Source: an uncultured Ruminococcus sp. (GTDB lineage: Bacteria > Bacillota > Clostridia > Oscillospirales > Ruminococcaceae). Taken from it: a stretch of DNA of 64,000 nt. A model generated the notes under the pieces. That model did not search any database, was not told the DNA's origin, and saw only the letters and a program-made list of their open reading frames with translations. The stretch covers positions 186,001-250,000 of the forward strand of contig UQPZ01000001.1 of assembly GCA_900543145.1 (NCBI GenBank). Direction: 5' to 3'. The first letter of the stretch is position 1, and every line of letters begins with the position of its first letter. Shown here piece by piece: positions 41,646-50,519 of the stretch. The translations under genes and the position numbers were made by a program.

Positions 41646-42016
41646 AGATATGACCTCCAATATAATAAAATTTTGAGCAGAATATAAAAATATTAATTCC
41701 GCAAGTTTTTTGAATATTACGGACAGCTTTTTCCGTTAACTATATTTTATAGCATATTCGCATAAATTGCAATAGTAAAATACTATTTTATTTGATTATT
41801 TTAAGATTTTCAAAACGATGCAAGTAAAATATTTGTTAATTGGCTTGGTTCAAATATAAATATATGAAAATCTGCGGCAGCGTTTACATTTAAATATTAT
41901 TCTTACGGTTGCGATGAGTAATGAAGGAGTCGAACTCATCTATGTGCTCGTATCTGTCGCAGGGGTATTCGCTACACTTTTTATAATGCCTCCTGTTCCC
42001 AAGAAAATAAGGAATT
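41646..42016. other. AT-rich intergenic region upstream of the GH31 gene
   Basis: This 371-bp stretch holds the leftward GH31 promoter; an extended -10 reading TGCTATAAA lies at about 41746-41754. No catabolite-response element is clear by eye. The right part (41914-42027) contains an open frame of 37 codons without a ribosome site, which I do not call. Confidence 0.5.
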
Positions 42017-42445
42017 CTAATCCATAAAATCTATATCATAACGTGTACCATGTGATAACAGAACTCCATCCGACAGTTCTACACAAAGAATACAGGTATT
42101 CACATCGTTAAAATCGTTATGCCCATTATCGATCCACTCAGAGAACGCCTTTCTCAATTTTTCTGCCAGAACCGCATTTTCCTCCTCGCCCCAATATCCC
42201 AGGTTCTTTGCCGTTCCGTGCGCGGTAAACCATTCTCCCGAAATGGCGACAATCGGATTGTTTGCAATCTGCTTCATCTTATTGGACTGACCATGAGAGA
42301 TTATATAAAAGCACCTATCCTCATAAAAAGCATTGACAAACCGCACATAGGGCATACCGTTTTCCTCAGTGGCTAACGCAATGACGGTATCCTTTCCAAA
42401 ACGCTCAACCATAATCTGTTCAGCTTGTTTTGTTAATTTCTCCAT
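42017..42445 (-). CDS. Pyridoxamine 5'-phosphate oxidase-fold (flavin split-barrel) protein
   Basis: Small cytoplasmic protein of 142 residues with the FMN-binding split-barrel pattern: TVIALATEENGMPYVRFVNAFYEDRCFYIISHGQSNKMKQI, then NPIVAISGEWFTAHG. Related proteins are flavin- or heme-dependent oxidoreductases, and NimA-like nitroimidazole reductases also belong to this group; specificity cannot be read. It begins exactly at the stop of a 44-codon upstream frame (TAATG), suggesting coupled translation. Confidence 0.85.
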   Translation of the reverse strand: MEKLTKQAEQIMVERFGKDTVIALATEENGMPYVRFVNAFYEDRCFYIISHGQSNKMKQIANNPIVAISGEWFTAHGTAKNLGYWGEEENAVLAEKLRKAFSEWIDNGHNDFNDVNTCILCVELSDGVLLSHGTRYDIDFMD

Positions 42446-42579
42446 TAATGACTCCTATCTACAATCAAATCATGCTGCGAGTGGCTTGGGTTATGTAGTT
42501 TGTTTATCAAGTTTTCCAATGCCTCGGAATTGTTGGATAGCGCCGCTCGAACGATTTGGCATTGCTCCATTGTATACAT
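42445..42579 (-). CDS. Small hypothetical protein upstream of the flavin-fold gene
   Basis: Open frame of 44 codons, starting MYTMEQCQIVRAALSNN, ending in the overlap TAATG with the next gene. The first 30 residues look like a small helical bundle or the N-terminus of a truncated protein. I recognise no family. Support is the tight translational coupling; the start has no strong ribosome site. It could be a fragment of a larger gene lost by deletion. Confidence 0.4.
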   Translation of the reverse strand: MYTMEQCQIVRAALSNNSEALENLINKLHNPSHSQHDLIVDRSH

Positions 42580-42590
42580 AGTCTGTATTT

Positions 42591-43859
42591 TTATTCGATA
42601 CTTAAAAATTCCTCAGGTATATATGAAAGGCAGTCTTTTAAGGTTTGCCGTGAAAATCCCTCAACAAAATTTCTGGAAAGCAGGTCGTCGGTATATTCAG
42701 CATACGGATAAACCGTGCAGTTATACCAGTAAGAATCATAATAATCGGCTTCAAAATGAGAAATAACGGGAATAGCTTTTACATTTTCAAAAGTTATTTC
42801 ATTTGTATCATAGTTCTTTACAACATCAAGATCGCCTATTATTCCAACCAGAGATTTTGTATCGTACATTGTTGAGATAAAATTGCCGAGTCCGTAATAA
42901 ACGAAGGCTTGTCCGCCGTCCGGCTTATCAAGATAGCCGCAGGTCGAAATAGTGTGAGCCTGTGTTCCTATTATAAGATCGGCGCCCCATTCTACCAGCT
43001 TAGGAGTAAGCGTTTGCTGCTGGGTATTTATTTCGTTCATAATCTCAGTTCCGTAATGACAGGAAACAACTACTACATCGGCTTTTTTATCCGCTTCTTC
43101 TATCTGGCGCTTGATTGTTGCTTCGTCAGAAAGATAAATAACCTCGGCTTCTCCTCCGTTTAAAGATATTCCGTTGGTATGCTCCATATATCCCAGAAAA
43201 GCAAAGGTAATACCGTTTACCGTCATAGTTTTTATATTTTCCGAATCCTCGTGAGAACGGTATGCTCCGTAATGTACAACATTCTTGGTATCCCAGTAAT
43301 CGAGAGAAGAGATAAGACCGTCTTCGCCCTTATCCAAAACATGATTATTGCACATTGAAATTACATTGAACCCCACATCGTCAACAACTTCGTCACCGAC
43401 GGCTGAAGGAGAGCAGAAGGAAGGATAGCTTGTAGGCTCATAGCTGTCTGTTACAAGAGTTTCCTGATTAAGCACTGCAACATCGGCGCTTTGAATATAT
43501 TTTTTTATATGCTCATAGCAGCCGGAGAAATCATATTCTGTTCCTCCGCCTTTTTTCAGTGCTTCAACATAGATATTGTCATGTATAAGGTTATCACCTG
43601 CGCAGACAAAATGAGCTGAGGTTTTTCCTGACGGTTTTTCCGATACTGACGAAAAATCGTTCTCGGAGGGACCTTCTGAGGAAGAAGCGGTATCTGACTG
43701 ATCTGCGGAAGAATTCTCATGCTTTTCAATTGAATTAACTGGATTATCCTCTCCGAAACGGTCTGTATCCTGAATAGGAGTTCCTGCACATGAAACGCAG
43801 TATAATGCAGATAATACTGACATTAACAGAGCCGTTAATTTTTTTAGATCAATTTTCAT
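42591..43859 (-). CDS. CapA-family lipoprotein (poly-gamma-glutamate synthesis type)
   Basis: Lipid-anchored metallophosphatase-like protein of 422 residues. A signal peptide ends in the lipobox region SALYCVSC (about residues 17-24), then a Ser/Glu/Asp-rich linker, then the PGA_cap domain: CAGDNLIHDN, ADVAVLNQETLV, MCNNHVLDKGEDGL, VSCHYGTE and GTQAHTI with metal-binding Asp, Asn and His. Homologues take part in capsule synthesis, but without CapB or CapC neighbours many serve other cell-surface roles. The ATG at 43859 follows AAAGGA. Confidence 0.9.
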   Translation of the reverse strand: MKIDLKKLTALLMSVLSALYCVSCAGTPIQDTDRFGEDNPVNSIEKHENSSADQSDTASSSEGPSENDFSSVSEKPSGKTSAHFVCAGDNLIHDNIYVEALKKGGGTEYDFSGCYEHIKKYIQSADVAVLNQETLVTDSYEPTSYPSFCSPSAVGDEVVDDVGFNVISMCNNHVLDKGEDGLISSLDYWDTKNVVHYGAYRSHEDSENIKTMTVNGITFAFLGYMEHTNGISLNGGEAEVIYLSDEATIKRQIEEADKKADVVVVSCHYGTEIMNEINTQQQTLTPKLVEWGADLIIGTQAHTISTCGYLDKPDGGQAFVYYGLGNFISTMYDTKSLVGIIGDLDVVKNYDTNEITFENVKAIPVISHFEADYYDSYWYNCTVYPYAEYTDDLLSRNFVEGFSRQTLKDCLSYIPEEFLSIE

Positions 43860-43912
43860 ATGTTGTCCTTTCAAAATATGTGTGTTATAATATATTTGAC
43901 GGTTTTTATTTA

Positions 43913-43941
43913 ATTATAGCATATGACTTTAGAATATACAA
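43913..43941 (-). promoter_or_regulatory. Promoter of the CapA-like gene
   Basis: Reading leftward: TTGTAT (43936-43941), a 17-bp spacer and TGC-TATAAT (43913-43918, extended -10). Confidence 0.6.
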
Positions 43942-43970
43942 GATTAATTCAACAAAATGAGGAAATAAAT

Positions 43971-44408
43971 ATGAAAATACTAATTGACGCAGATGGCTGT
44001 CCGGTTGTGGGAATTACTGTAAAAACAGCGGAAAAGTACGGCATTGAAGTTACAATAATCGCTGATACATCTCATGAATACCATTATGAAAATGCAAAGA
44101 TAATTACAGTCGACAAGGGCGCGGACAGCGTTGACCTCAGGCTTGCTAATCTTATAGATCAGGGAGATATTGCCGTTACTCAGGATTATGGGCTTGCGGC
44201 TATGGTTTTGGCGAAAAAGGGTATACCGATAAGACAGGACGGTCTGATATATAATGAGTATAATATCGATTCTCTATTAATGGAACGGTACAGTGCCGCA
44301 AAAATTCGCAGAGCCGGCGGCAGACTTAGGGGAAATCGTAAAAGAACTTCGGAAGAAGATAAAGCATTTGTTAAAGCTCTTTGTGAAATTATAATGAAAA
44401 ATAAATAA
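43971..44408 (+). CDS. YaiI/YqxD family protein (DUF188)
   Basis: Small cytoplasmic protein of 145 residues. The family pattern is intact: KILIDADGCPVV, VTIIADTSHE, VDKGADSVDLRLANLIDQGDIAVTQDYGLAAMVLAKKG and RRAGGRLRGNRKRTSEED. Its fold is PIN-like, with the conserved aspartates expected to bind metal, so a nuclease role is suspected but unproven. The ATG at 43971 follows TGAGGA with 7-8 bp spacing. Confidence 0.92.
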   Translation: MKILIDADGCPVVGITVKTAEKYGIEVTIIADTSHEYHYENAKIITVDKGADSVDLRLANLIDQGDIAVTQDYGLAAMVLAKKGIPIRQDGLIYNEYNIDSLLMERYSAAKIRRAGGRLRGNRKRTSEEDKAFVKALCEIIMKNK

Positions 44409-44498
44409 AACACTGGATTTTTTTTAGCATATGTGCTATAATTCCAGTAATGAATTACATTGATTCATATTTATCTTTACATGGAAGGGGTCGCAGAT

Positions 44499-46766
44499 AT
44501 GAACATTGACATAATTATGAAAGAATTGACGCTGGAAGAAAAGGCTTCGCTTTGTTCCGGACTTGATTTCTGGCATACCAAACCTGTTGAAAGGCTTGAT
44601 ATACCATCGGTCATGGTTTCGGACGGACCTCACGGACTGAGAAAAAACGTGGAGGATTCTGAAAATCCCAACGAGTCTATTAAGGCGGTGTGCTTTCCTA
44701 CTGCGTCGGCGCTTGCCTGTTCCTTTGACAGAACCTTGCTTGAAACGCTTGGTAAGGCGATAGGTGAGGAATGTCAGCATGAAAGGCTTGCGGTCGCACT
44801 CGGACCCGGCTGTAACATAAAACGCTCGCCTTTGTGCGGACGTAATTTTGAGTATTTTTCCGAAGACCCGTATCTTTCCGGTCAGCTTGCTGCCGCACAT
44901 ATAAAGGGCGTACAGAGCAGGGGAGTCGGAACCTCCTTAAAGCATTTTGCCTGCAATAATCAGGAGTACAGAAGAATGTCTGTATCTGCCGAGGTAAGTG
45001 AAAGAGCCTTAAGAGAAATTTATTTAGCTCCTTTTGAAACGGCAGTAAAGGAGAGCAGACCTTGGACGGTAATGTGTTCTTACAACAGGATAAACGGTGT
45101 TTTTTCTTCTGAAAACAAAAGACTTCTTACAGATATTCTCAGGGACGAATGGGGATTTGACGGACTTGTAATGAGCGATTGGGGCGCTGTAAACGACAGA
45201 GTAGAGGGAATAAAAGCAGGTCTTGACCTTGAAATGCCCACCAGCTATGAAAAAAATGACAGACTTATAATTGAGGCGGTCAAATCGGGCAGACTTAATG
45301 AATCGGAACTCGATAAATGCGTAAGACGTATTCTTGAAATGATAGATAGGTATCTTGAAAACGCCGAGCCTAAAACCTTATGGGATATGAACAGACACCA
45401 TGAGCTTGCAAGAAGGATCGAATCAGAATGCATCGTTCTTTTGAAAAACGAAAACGAAGTTCTTCCGCTGAACAAAAATAAGAAAATCGCCTTTATAGGA
45501 AAATTTGCCGAAACTCCGCGGTATCAGGGCGGAGGAAGCTCTCATATCAATTCCTTTAAGGTAACTTCCGCACTTGACGCCGTCAGCGAATATGCAGAGG
45601 TAACCTATGCTGAGGGATATGATCTTACCGGAAACAGCAATGAAATTCTGCTAAGCAAAGCTGTAAGCTGTGCTGAAAATGCAGATACGGCAGTTATTTT
45701 CGCCGGACTTCCGGACGAGTATGAATCAGAAGGATATGACAGAAGTCATATGAGCCTGCCGGAAAATCAGCTGAAGCTTATAGATGAAATATGCAGGGTA
45801 AATAAAAATACTATTGTGGTACTTCACAACGGTTCGCCTGTTGAAATGCCTTTTGCCGGAAAGGTAAAGGGGATACTTGAAACGTATTTAGGCGGTCAGG
45901 CAGTAGGCGGCGCTGTTTGCGATGTTCTGTTCGGAAAGTCTAATCCATGCGGAAAGCTGCCGGAAACATTTCCGATAAAGCTTTCAGATAATCCGTCTTA
46001 TCTGAATTTTCCCGGAGAGGGTGACAAGGTTCAATATAATGAAGGTATTTTCGTAGGCTATAGGTATTATGATTATAAAAATACAGAACCGCTGTTCCCG
46101 TTCGGACATGGTTTAAGCTATACAGCCTTTGAATACAGCGATTTCAAGTTATCACATTCAGAGATCAACGACGGCAAGCTTCTTACAGCTGAGGTAATTG
46201 TCAGAAATATCGGCAGCAGAGCAGGCAAGGAGATAGTTCAGCTTTATGTTTCCGGCAGAAAATCGTCAGTTATCAGACCGCTTAAAGAGCTTAAAGGTTT
46301 TGAAAAGGTAGAGCTGAAACCCGGCGAAGCAAAAAAAGTCATGTTCAGGCTGGACAGCAGAGCGTTTTCTTATTACTGCGAGGAGATCGGAGATTGGTAT
46401 GCTGAATCAGGCGAATATGAAATTATGGTCGGCGCATCGTCTGCAGATATACGTCTGAAAGATTCAGTATATGTAAATACAGGAAGAAGGCTTCCGCTTC
46501 ACTTTACCTTGAACAGTACCTGCGGAGATATTATGGCAGTACCCGAGGGGCGCAGGATCTTCAGTGAGCTTATTTCGTCTGTCAACATGGGTGTTGACGA
46601 AAAGGATACTGCAATTATGGGAGACGGTTCGGCTCAGATGGCTGATTCTATGATGAAGGATCTTCCGGTAAGGGGAATGATAAGCTTCAGTGCAGATCCA
46701 GATATTGAGCTGGACAGGCTTCAGAGTTTGATCGACAGGCTTAATGAAGAAGTAAATAAAAAATAA
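44499..46766 (+). CDS. Beta-glucosidase, glycoside hydrolase family 3
   Basis: Releases beta-linked glucose from short oligosaccharides. The 755 residues have the GH3 N-domain with SDGPHGLRK, the KHFACNNQE substrate-binding motif and the nucleophile Asp in GLVMSDWGAV (near residue 227), then the GH3 C-domain (YQGGGSSHIN; YDRSHMSLPENQ) and a C-terminal fibronectin-like domain (VRNIGSRAGKEIVQLYV). The last 80 residues (GDIMAVPEGRRIFSEL...) form an extra helical tail. No signal peptide, so intracellular. The ATG at 44499 follows GGAAGGGG. An extended -10 (TGC-TATAAT, 44434-44442) lies upstream. Confidence 0.94.
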   Translation: MNIDIIMKELTLEEKASLCSGLDFWHTKPVERLDIPSVMVSDGPHGLRKNVEDSENPNESIKAVCFPTASALACSFDRTLLETLGKAIGEECQHERLAVALGPGCNIKRSPLCGRNFEYFSEDPYLSGQLAAAHIKGVQSRGVGTSLKHFACNNQEYRRMSVSAEVSERALREIYLAPFETAVKESRPWTVMCSYNRINGVFSSENKRLLTDILRDEWGFDGLVMSDWGAVNDRVEGIKAGLDLEMPTSYEKNDRLIIEAVKSGRLNESELDKCVRRILEMIDRYLENAEPKTLWDMNRHHELARRIESECIVLLKNENEVLPLNKNKKIAFIGKFAETPRYQGGGSSHINSFKVTSALDAVSEYAEVTYAEGYDLTGNSNEILLSKAVSCAENADTAVIFAGLPDEYESEGYDRSHMSLPENQLKLIDEICRVNKNTIVVLHNGSPVEMPFAGKVKGILETYLGGQAVGGAVCDVLFGKSNPCGKLPETFPIKLSDNPSYLNFPGEGDKVQYNEGIFVGYRYYDYKNTEPLFPFGHGLSYTAFEYSDFKLSHSEINDGKLLTAEVIVRNIGSRAGKEIVQLYVSGRKSSVIRPLKELKGFEKVELKPGEAKKVMFRLDSRAFSYYCEEIGDWYAESGEYEIMVGASSADIRLKDSVYVNTGRRLPLHFTLNSTCGDIMAVPEGRRIFSELISSVNMGVDEKDTAIMGDGSAQMADSMMKDLPVRGMISFSADPDIELDRLQSLIDRLNEEVNKK

Positions 46767-46789
46767 TTGTTTAAACTGAAATACAATAA

Positions 46790-46824
46790 AAACGGACTGC
46801 AATTTAAATGCAGTCCGTTTAATT
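46790..46824. terminator. Bidirectional terminator between GH3 and foldase genes
   Basis: AAACGGACTGCA (46790-46801) pairs perfectly with TGCAGTCCGTTT (46809-46820), between two convergent genes, with A and T runs outside. Confidence 0.85.
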
Positions 46825-46830
46825 ATCAGA

Positions 46831-48048
46831 TTAGGTAATGCTTTGGGGGGTAAGCTTTTCATAAATATCGTTGTAGCTTACCTCCATTTTCTCCATTATC
46901 TCCGAATAAAGCTTGGATACAGCAGGAGAATCGTATTCAACGATCAGAGAGTCAATATTCTTCTCGACATAATCCATATCAACCGGAAGACGCTTTATAA
47001 TAAACCAGCCGTATTCAGTTGATTCCACCAGATCGCTTACTTCATTTTCTTTAAGTTTAAAGCCGGCATTTTTGAACTCGTCTACAAAATTGGAATTGCG
47101 GTTCATATAGTAGCCCTGTTCATATGTTTCCATTCCGGGATCCCAGCCGTACTCCTTAATAAGCTTATCAAAATCCTCGCCGCTTTTTGCTTTATCAAGC
47201 ACTTCTTCAGCAAGCTTTTTTGCTTCTTCCTTAGAAGCTTTCTGCTCTTCCTCGGACAGATCGCTGAAAGCGCTTTTTTTCGCAGTCATTTTTTCCGAGA
47301 GAGTCATGTCGTCGTAGTTTTTCTTTGTATCTTCATCAGTGATTTCAGCCTTGCACTGATAAGGAATAAGTATCTGCCGAACACGGGCATATTTGTCAGT
47401 ATCCTTAACTATTTTCCTGAATTCTTCCTTAGTTGTAGCGTATTTGCCTCCGTTTGTGAAAAGTGTACTTTCAACCTTTTCATAAAGACGGGAAAGCTCT
47501 ACCATACGCTTATACAGGTCGTCCGTTAGATATGAGCTTTTCAGAGCTTCCTGATACTCCTCCTCTGTTTTGTAGTTTTTCTTTGCGGAGGCTATCGTTT
47601 CCTCAACAAACTTATTGTCCTCTTCATCAAGCTCAATATCGTTCTCCTTGCACAGATGGAGAGTTACATATTCCTGCTTGAGCTGTGTTATTACATCGTT
47701 CATCAGCAGTTCAAATCCGCCTTCGGTCTGAGAAATAACGTCAAGTGTTGCACCGTAGTTCTTTGTATAAAGGTTGATAGTATAGAAATAATAATATCTG
47801 AAGGTATCGAAATCAACGTCAATACCGTCGATAGTACATACAATAAGGTTTTCGGTATCTACCTTTTCACCGTCAACAGTAAGTGAAGCAGCGGGAACTT
47901 CGGCAGTGCTGTCTACGGAAGAATCAATTTCTGAGAGCGAAGATGAATTTTCTGTTTTAGATGAACTTTCATTCTTTTCAGCACAGGAAGCAAAAACAGA
48001 AACAGCCAGAGTAAGAGCCAGTATCATTGCAGAGCATTTTTTCAGCAT
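46831..48048 (-). CDS. PrsA/SurA-like foldase lipoprotein (parvulin PPIase)
   Basis: Membrane-anchored peptidyl-prolyl isomerase of 405 residues, acting outside the membrane on secreted proteins. A signal peptide with lipobox SVFASC (cysteine near residue 22) is followed by a Ser-rich linker, a SurA-N-like chaperone region (about 60-220) and a parvulin domain starting at YARVRQILIPY and ending EVSDLVESTEYGWFIIKRL. Between them an acidic insertion (DDMTLSEKMTAKKSAFSDL) splits the parvulin domain, as in many clostridial members. Activity is not certain. Confidence 0.88.
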   Translation of the reverse strand: MLKKCSAMILALTLAVSVFASCAEKNESSSKTENSSSLSEIDSSVDSTAEVPAASLTVDGEKVDTENLIVCTIDGIDVDFDTFRYYYFYTINLYTKNYGATLDVISQTEGGFELLMNDVITQLKQEYVTLHLCKENDIELDEEDNKFVEETIASAKKNYKTEEEYQEALKSSYLTDDLYKRMVELSRLYEKVESTLFTNGGKYATTKEEFRKIVKDTDKYARVRQILIPYQCKAEITDEDTKKNYDDMTLSEKMTAKKSAFSDLSEEEQKASKEEAKKLAEEVLDKAKSGEDFDKLIKEYGWDPGMETYEQGYYMNRNSNFVDEFKNAGFKLKENEVSDLVESTEYGWFIIKRLPVDMDYVEKNIDSLIVEYDSPAVSKLYSEIMEKMEVSYNDIYEKLTPQSIT

Positions 48049-48187
48049 AAATAATAAATCCTTTCATTGCCTATAGATAAAAACAATTTAAATATAAGAT
48101 ATATTATAATGCTTCAATGTGTTTATTATGTGACAATATATTTAACATTTCTATGAACAAGCTTTTATGGCACAATTTTCATTTATA

Positions 48188-48216
48188 TTGACAAAAGAAA
48201 AGGAGGGTAGTATAAT
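48188..48216 (+). promoter_or_regulatory. Consensus promoter of the phosphodiesterase gene
   Basis: Perfect TTGACA (48188-48193), 17-bp spacer and perfect TATAAT (48211-48216), the closest match to consensus in the window. Confidence 0.8.
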
Positions 48217-48258
48217 TTATTCAGCTAATAAAAATCAGCTTTGAAAGGTTATGAATAT

Positions 48259-48996
48259 ATGGAATTCGGAAAATATATAGCTCACAGGGGATTGTACGGA
48301 AAAGACGTACCTGAAAACTCGCTCAGGGCGTTTGAAAACGCTGTACGCAGCGGAGTGCCTGCGGAGCTTGATGTCAGGCTGACAAAGGACGGCAGGATAG
48401 TAGTTTTTCATGACAGTTCTCTGCTCAGAATGTGCTCGGTCGACGCAGAAATTTCAGATTTTACATACGACCAGCTTTCTTCATTTAAGCTTGACGGAAG
48501 CAATGAGAAAATTCCGCTTTTATCTGAAGTATTATCTCTTGTGCAAGGAAGAATACCTCTGCTTATAGAAGTGAAGGACGGCGCTCCATTCTGGACACTT
48601 GAAAAAAGACTGTATCATCTGCTTAAAGGCTACAAGGGTGAATATGCAGTCGAAAGCTTTGATCCGTTTTCTGTATTATGGTTCAGGCTGTTTGCTCCGA
48701 AGGTGTTCAGGGGGCAGCTTATTTCAGCTTATAGACCGGGTAAGGGAAGCCGTTATTTAGCAAGGCTGATATGCTCCCGTTCGATAGTGTGGAAATTAAT
48801 TTCAAAGCCTGATTTTATAGCCTGCGACCTGCGGTCTGTTACTCTTGAAACGGCTTTCAGCGCATTTAAAATAAACGCAGATCTTTATACCTGGACTGCA
48901 GCGTCCCCGGAGCTTGCACATGAGGCTCTTAAATTTTCTAAAACTGTAATAGCGGAAAACTTTCCTGATGATTTCGACTTTAAAAACGGTGAATGA
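48259..48996 (+). CDS. Glycerophosphodiester phosphodiesterase
   Basis: Hydrolyses glycerophosphodiesters to glycerol-3-phosphate and an alcohol. The 245 residues hold the GDPD signature: IAHRGLYGKDVPENSLRAFENA, ELDVRLTKDGRIVVFHDSSLLRM (catalytic His/Glu/Asp), LIEVKDG and a C-terminal LYTWTA. No signal peptide, so cytoplasmic. The ATG at 48259 is chosen because the region before it (a TTG) overlaps the ribosome site AAAGG. It overlaps nothing but is followed 1 bp later by the pentapeptide-repeat gene. Confidence 0.93.
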   Translation: MEFGKYIAHRGLYGKDVPENSLRAFENAVRSGVPAELDVRLTKDGRIVVFHDSSLLRMCSVDAEISDFTYDQLSSFKLDGSNEKIPLLSEVLSLVQGRIPLLIEVKDGAPFWTLEKRLYHLLKGYKGEYAVESFDPFSVLWFRLFAPKVFRGQLISAYRPGKGSRYLARLICSRSIVWKLISKPDFIACDLRSVTLETAFSAFKINADLYTWTAASPELAHEALKFSKTVIAENFPDDFDFKNGE

Positions 48997-48997
48997 T

Positions 48998-49654
48998 ATG
49001 AATTTGGTCAAACCTCAGATAGCTTCTTTTCTGAAAGCTGAAAACGATATAATGAAGCTTATCAAAAACGCCTTGGAAAACGACGCTGAAATAAGCGGAT
49101 CACTTATAAAAGACGCTCTGCTTGAATATGAGGATATGTCTTATCTGTCGTTTAGCGGCTGCAAATTTGAAAACTGCCGTTTCAGTGAAAGTTCGTTTGA
49201 GAAAACCTCCTTTACAGACTGTATATTCAAGGGCTGCGATTTTTCTAACTGCGGCGGAACGGATTGCTACCTATGCCGATGTGAGATACTGTCATCAAAA
49301 CTTATCGGTGCAAATTTTTCAAACTCCGTTTTTAAGGAAGTTCTTTTCAGAAGCTGTATATGTACCTATGCGGTCTTTGACGGATCATCTGTAAGAAATG
49401 TCTGTACTGAGGGGTGTGATTTCAGCAGTGCAGAGCTATCATGCTGTACACTGAAAGGCTTTGCTCCATCTGACAGCAGATTTATCGGAGCGTCATTTTT
49501 CAAAACAATGCTTAAAGGTACGGATTTTTCCGATTGCCAGCTTGCAGGAATAAAAATATCCGAAGGCTTTCCCGAGCTCAAAGGGGCTGTTGTATCGCCG
49601 TCACAGGCGCTTGAGCTTTCTGCGCTTCTGGGAATAAAAATAAAGGACGATTAG
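48998..49654 (+). CDS. Pentapeptide-repeat protein
   Basis: Protein of 218 residues. After an N-terminal helical part (about 1-45) the sequence is a right-handed quadrilateral beta helix of A/C-x-F/L-x-x repeats: FSGCKFENCRFSESSFEKTS, then FKGCDFSNC, GANFSNSVFKEVLF, GCDFSSAELSCCTL and GTDFSDCQL. It is unusually cysteine-rich (about 16). Some relatives mimic DNA and protect gyrase from quinolones (Qnr, MfpA), but most have no known role. The ATG at 48998 lies 1 bp after the phosphodiesterase stop, so the two form an operon. Confidence 0.88.
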   Translation: MNLVKPQIASFLKAENDIMKLIKNALENDAEISGSLIKDALLEYEDMSYLSFSGCKFENCRFSESSFEKTSFTDCIFKGCDFSNCGGTDCYLCRCEILSSKLIGANFSNSVFKEVLFRSCICTYAVFDGSSVRNVCTEGCDFSSAELSCCTLKGFAPSDSRFIGASFFKTMLKGTDFSDCQLAGIKISEGFPELKGAVVSPSQALELSALLGIKIKDD

Positions 49655-49660
49655 CTAAAC

Positions 49661-49716
49661 AGAGCCTGTTTGTTTTCAGTCGGTATTAATATACCGATTT
49701 CGGACGAACAGGCTCT
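49661..49716. terminator. Large hairpin between convergent genes
   Basis: AGAGCCTGTT (49661-49670) pairs with AACAGGCTCT (49707-49716), enclosing a second stem CGGTAT/ATACCG (49681-49686 with 49691-49696). There is no clear T-run on either side. It probably insulates the convergent pentapeptide and Crp/Fnr genes. Confidence 0.55.
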
Positions 49717-49723
49717 GCGGTAT

Positions 49724-50386
49724 TTAAATAGGCTGAAGCTTGATTAGAAATTTGTTTTTTTCTGATATTATTAAGCCGTCACGCTGCATTTTGCTTATCT
49801 CATTTGATAGTGCGCTTCGGTCAACACAAAGATAATCGGCAAGCTGCTGACGGTTAAATGGGATAAAAAATTCCCGACTGCCGTTTAGCTGCGACTGGAA
49901 GGAGAGGTATGAAATAAGCCGTTCTCTTATTGTCTTTGGTGAAATATCGTTTATCTTTCTGGTCAAACTAAGATTCTTTGACGCAATTATATTCAGCAGG
50001 TTTTTTATAATGCAACGGCTGTATTCATGAGAAACCGATGAGTTTATAATGCTTTCGGGGTTTAAAAACATTATCTCGGATCTATCATATGCAACTGCGT
50101 CAACCATAAGCGGTTCGGAATCGGAACAAGCGTAAACCTCAGCAAAGATATGCCCGGCCGAAGCCTCTGAAATTATGCTTCTTGTTCCGAATATATCGCT
50201 TTTTTCAATAATGACTTTTCCTGATAAAACAAGGCCCATATTTTTTAGGACATTTCCTGTATAAAAAATAAATTCGCCCTTTTCATAAATTTTGGTAAAA
50301 GCTTCCGATTCTTCGATTATTTTTCTTACTGCTTCTATCGGAATACCGTCAAACAGCGCAGTTTTAGATATAAAGTCTATATTCAT
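49724..50386 (-). CDS. Crp/Fnr-family transcriptional regulator
   Basis: Regulator of 220 residues: an N-terminal cyclic-nucleotide-type beta barrel (about 10-125, FIFYTGNVLKNMGLVLSGKVIIE) and a C-terminal winged helix with FNRQQLADYLCVDRSALSNEISKM. It lacks the N-terminal cysteine cluster of oxygen-sensing FNR, so any redox or NO sensing would need another cofactor. It is divergent from a ferredoxin gene, and a dyad between them fits a Crp/Fnr site. Genomically similar pairs (HcpR with hcp and ferredoxin) respond to nitrosative stress; this is only an analogy. Confidence 0.92.
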   Translation of the reverse strand: MNIDFISKTALFDGIPIEAVRKIIEESEAFTKIYEKGEFIFYTGNVLKNMGLVLSGKVIIEKSDIFGTRSIISEASAGHIFAEVYACSDSEPLMVDAVAYDRSEIMFLNPESIINSSVSHEYSRCIIKNLLNIIASKNLSLTRKINDISPKTIRERLISYLSFQSQLNGSREFFIPFNRQQLADYLCVDRSALSNEISKMQRDGLIISEKNKFLIKLQPI

Positions 50387-50427
50387 AGTTTTATTTTCCT
50401 TAAAATACCAATAAAATCTTTTTTAAA

Positions 50428-50470
50428 TGTTGTAAAAACAACAGACATTATATAAATATTATATTATAAT
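50428..50470 (+). promoter_or_regulatory. Crp/Fnr-type operator and promoter of the ferredoxin gene
   Basis: TGTTGT-AAAA-ACAACA (50428-50443) is a perfect 16-bp dyad. A TATAAT -10 lies at 50465-50470 with no recognisable -35. Taking +1 at about 50477, the dyad centre is at -41.5, the class II activator position. Confidence 0.65.
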
Positions 50471-50519
50471 ATGCTCATGAAGTCAAACAAAATATACTTC
50501 AAATCAGGAGGTAAATAAA

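Noticed and set aside
41914..42027. Open frame of 37 codons (MSNEGVELIYVLVS...) with one hydrophobic segment
   Set aside because: No ribosome site, no promoter, and it overlaps the 3' end of the opposite flavin-fold gene. Probably chance.
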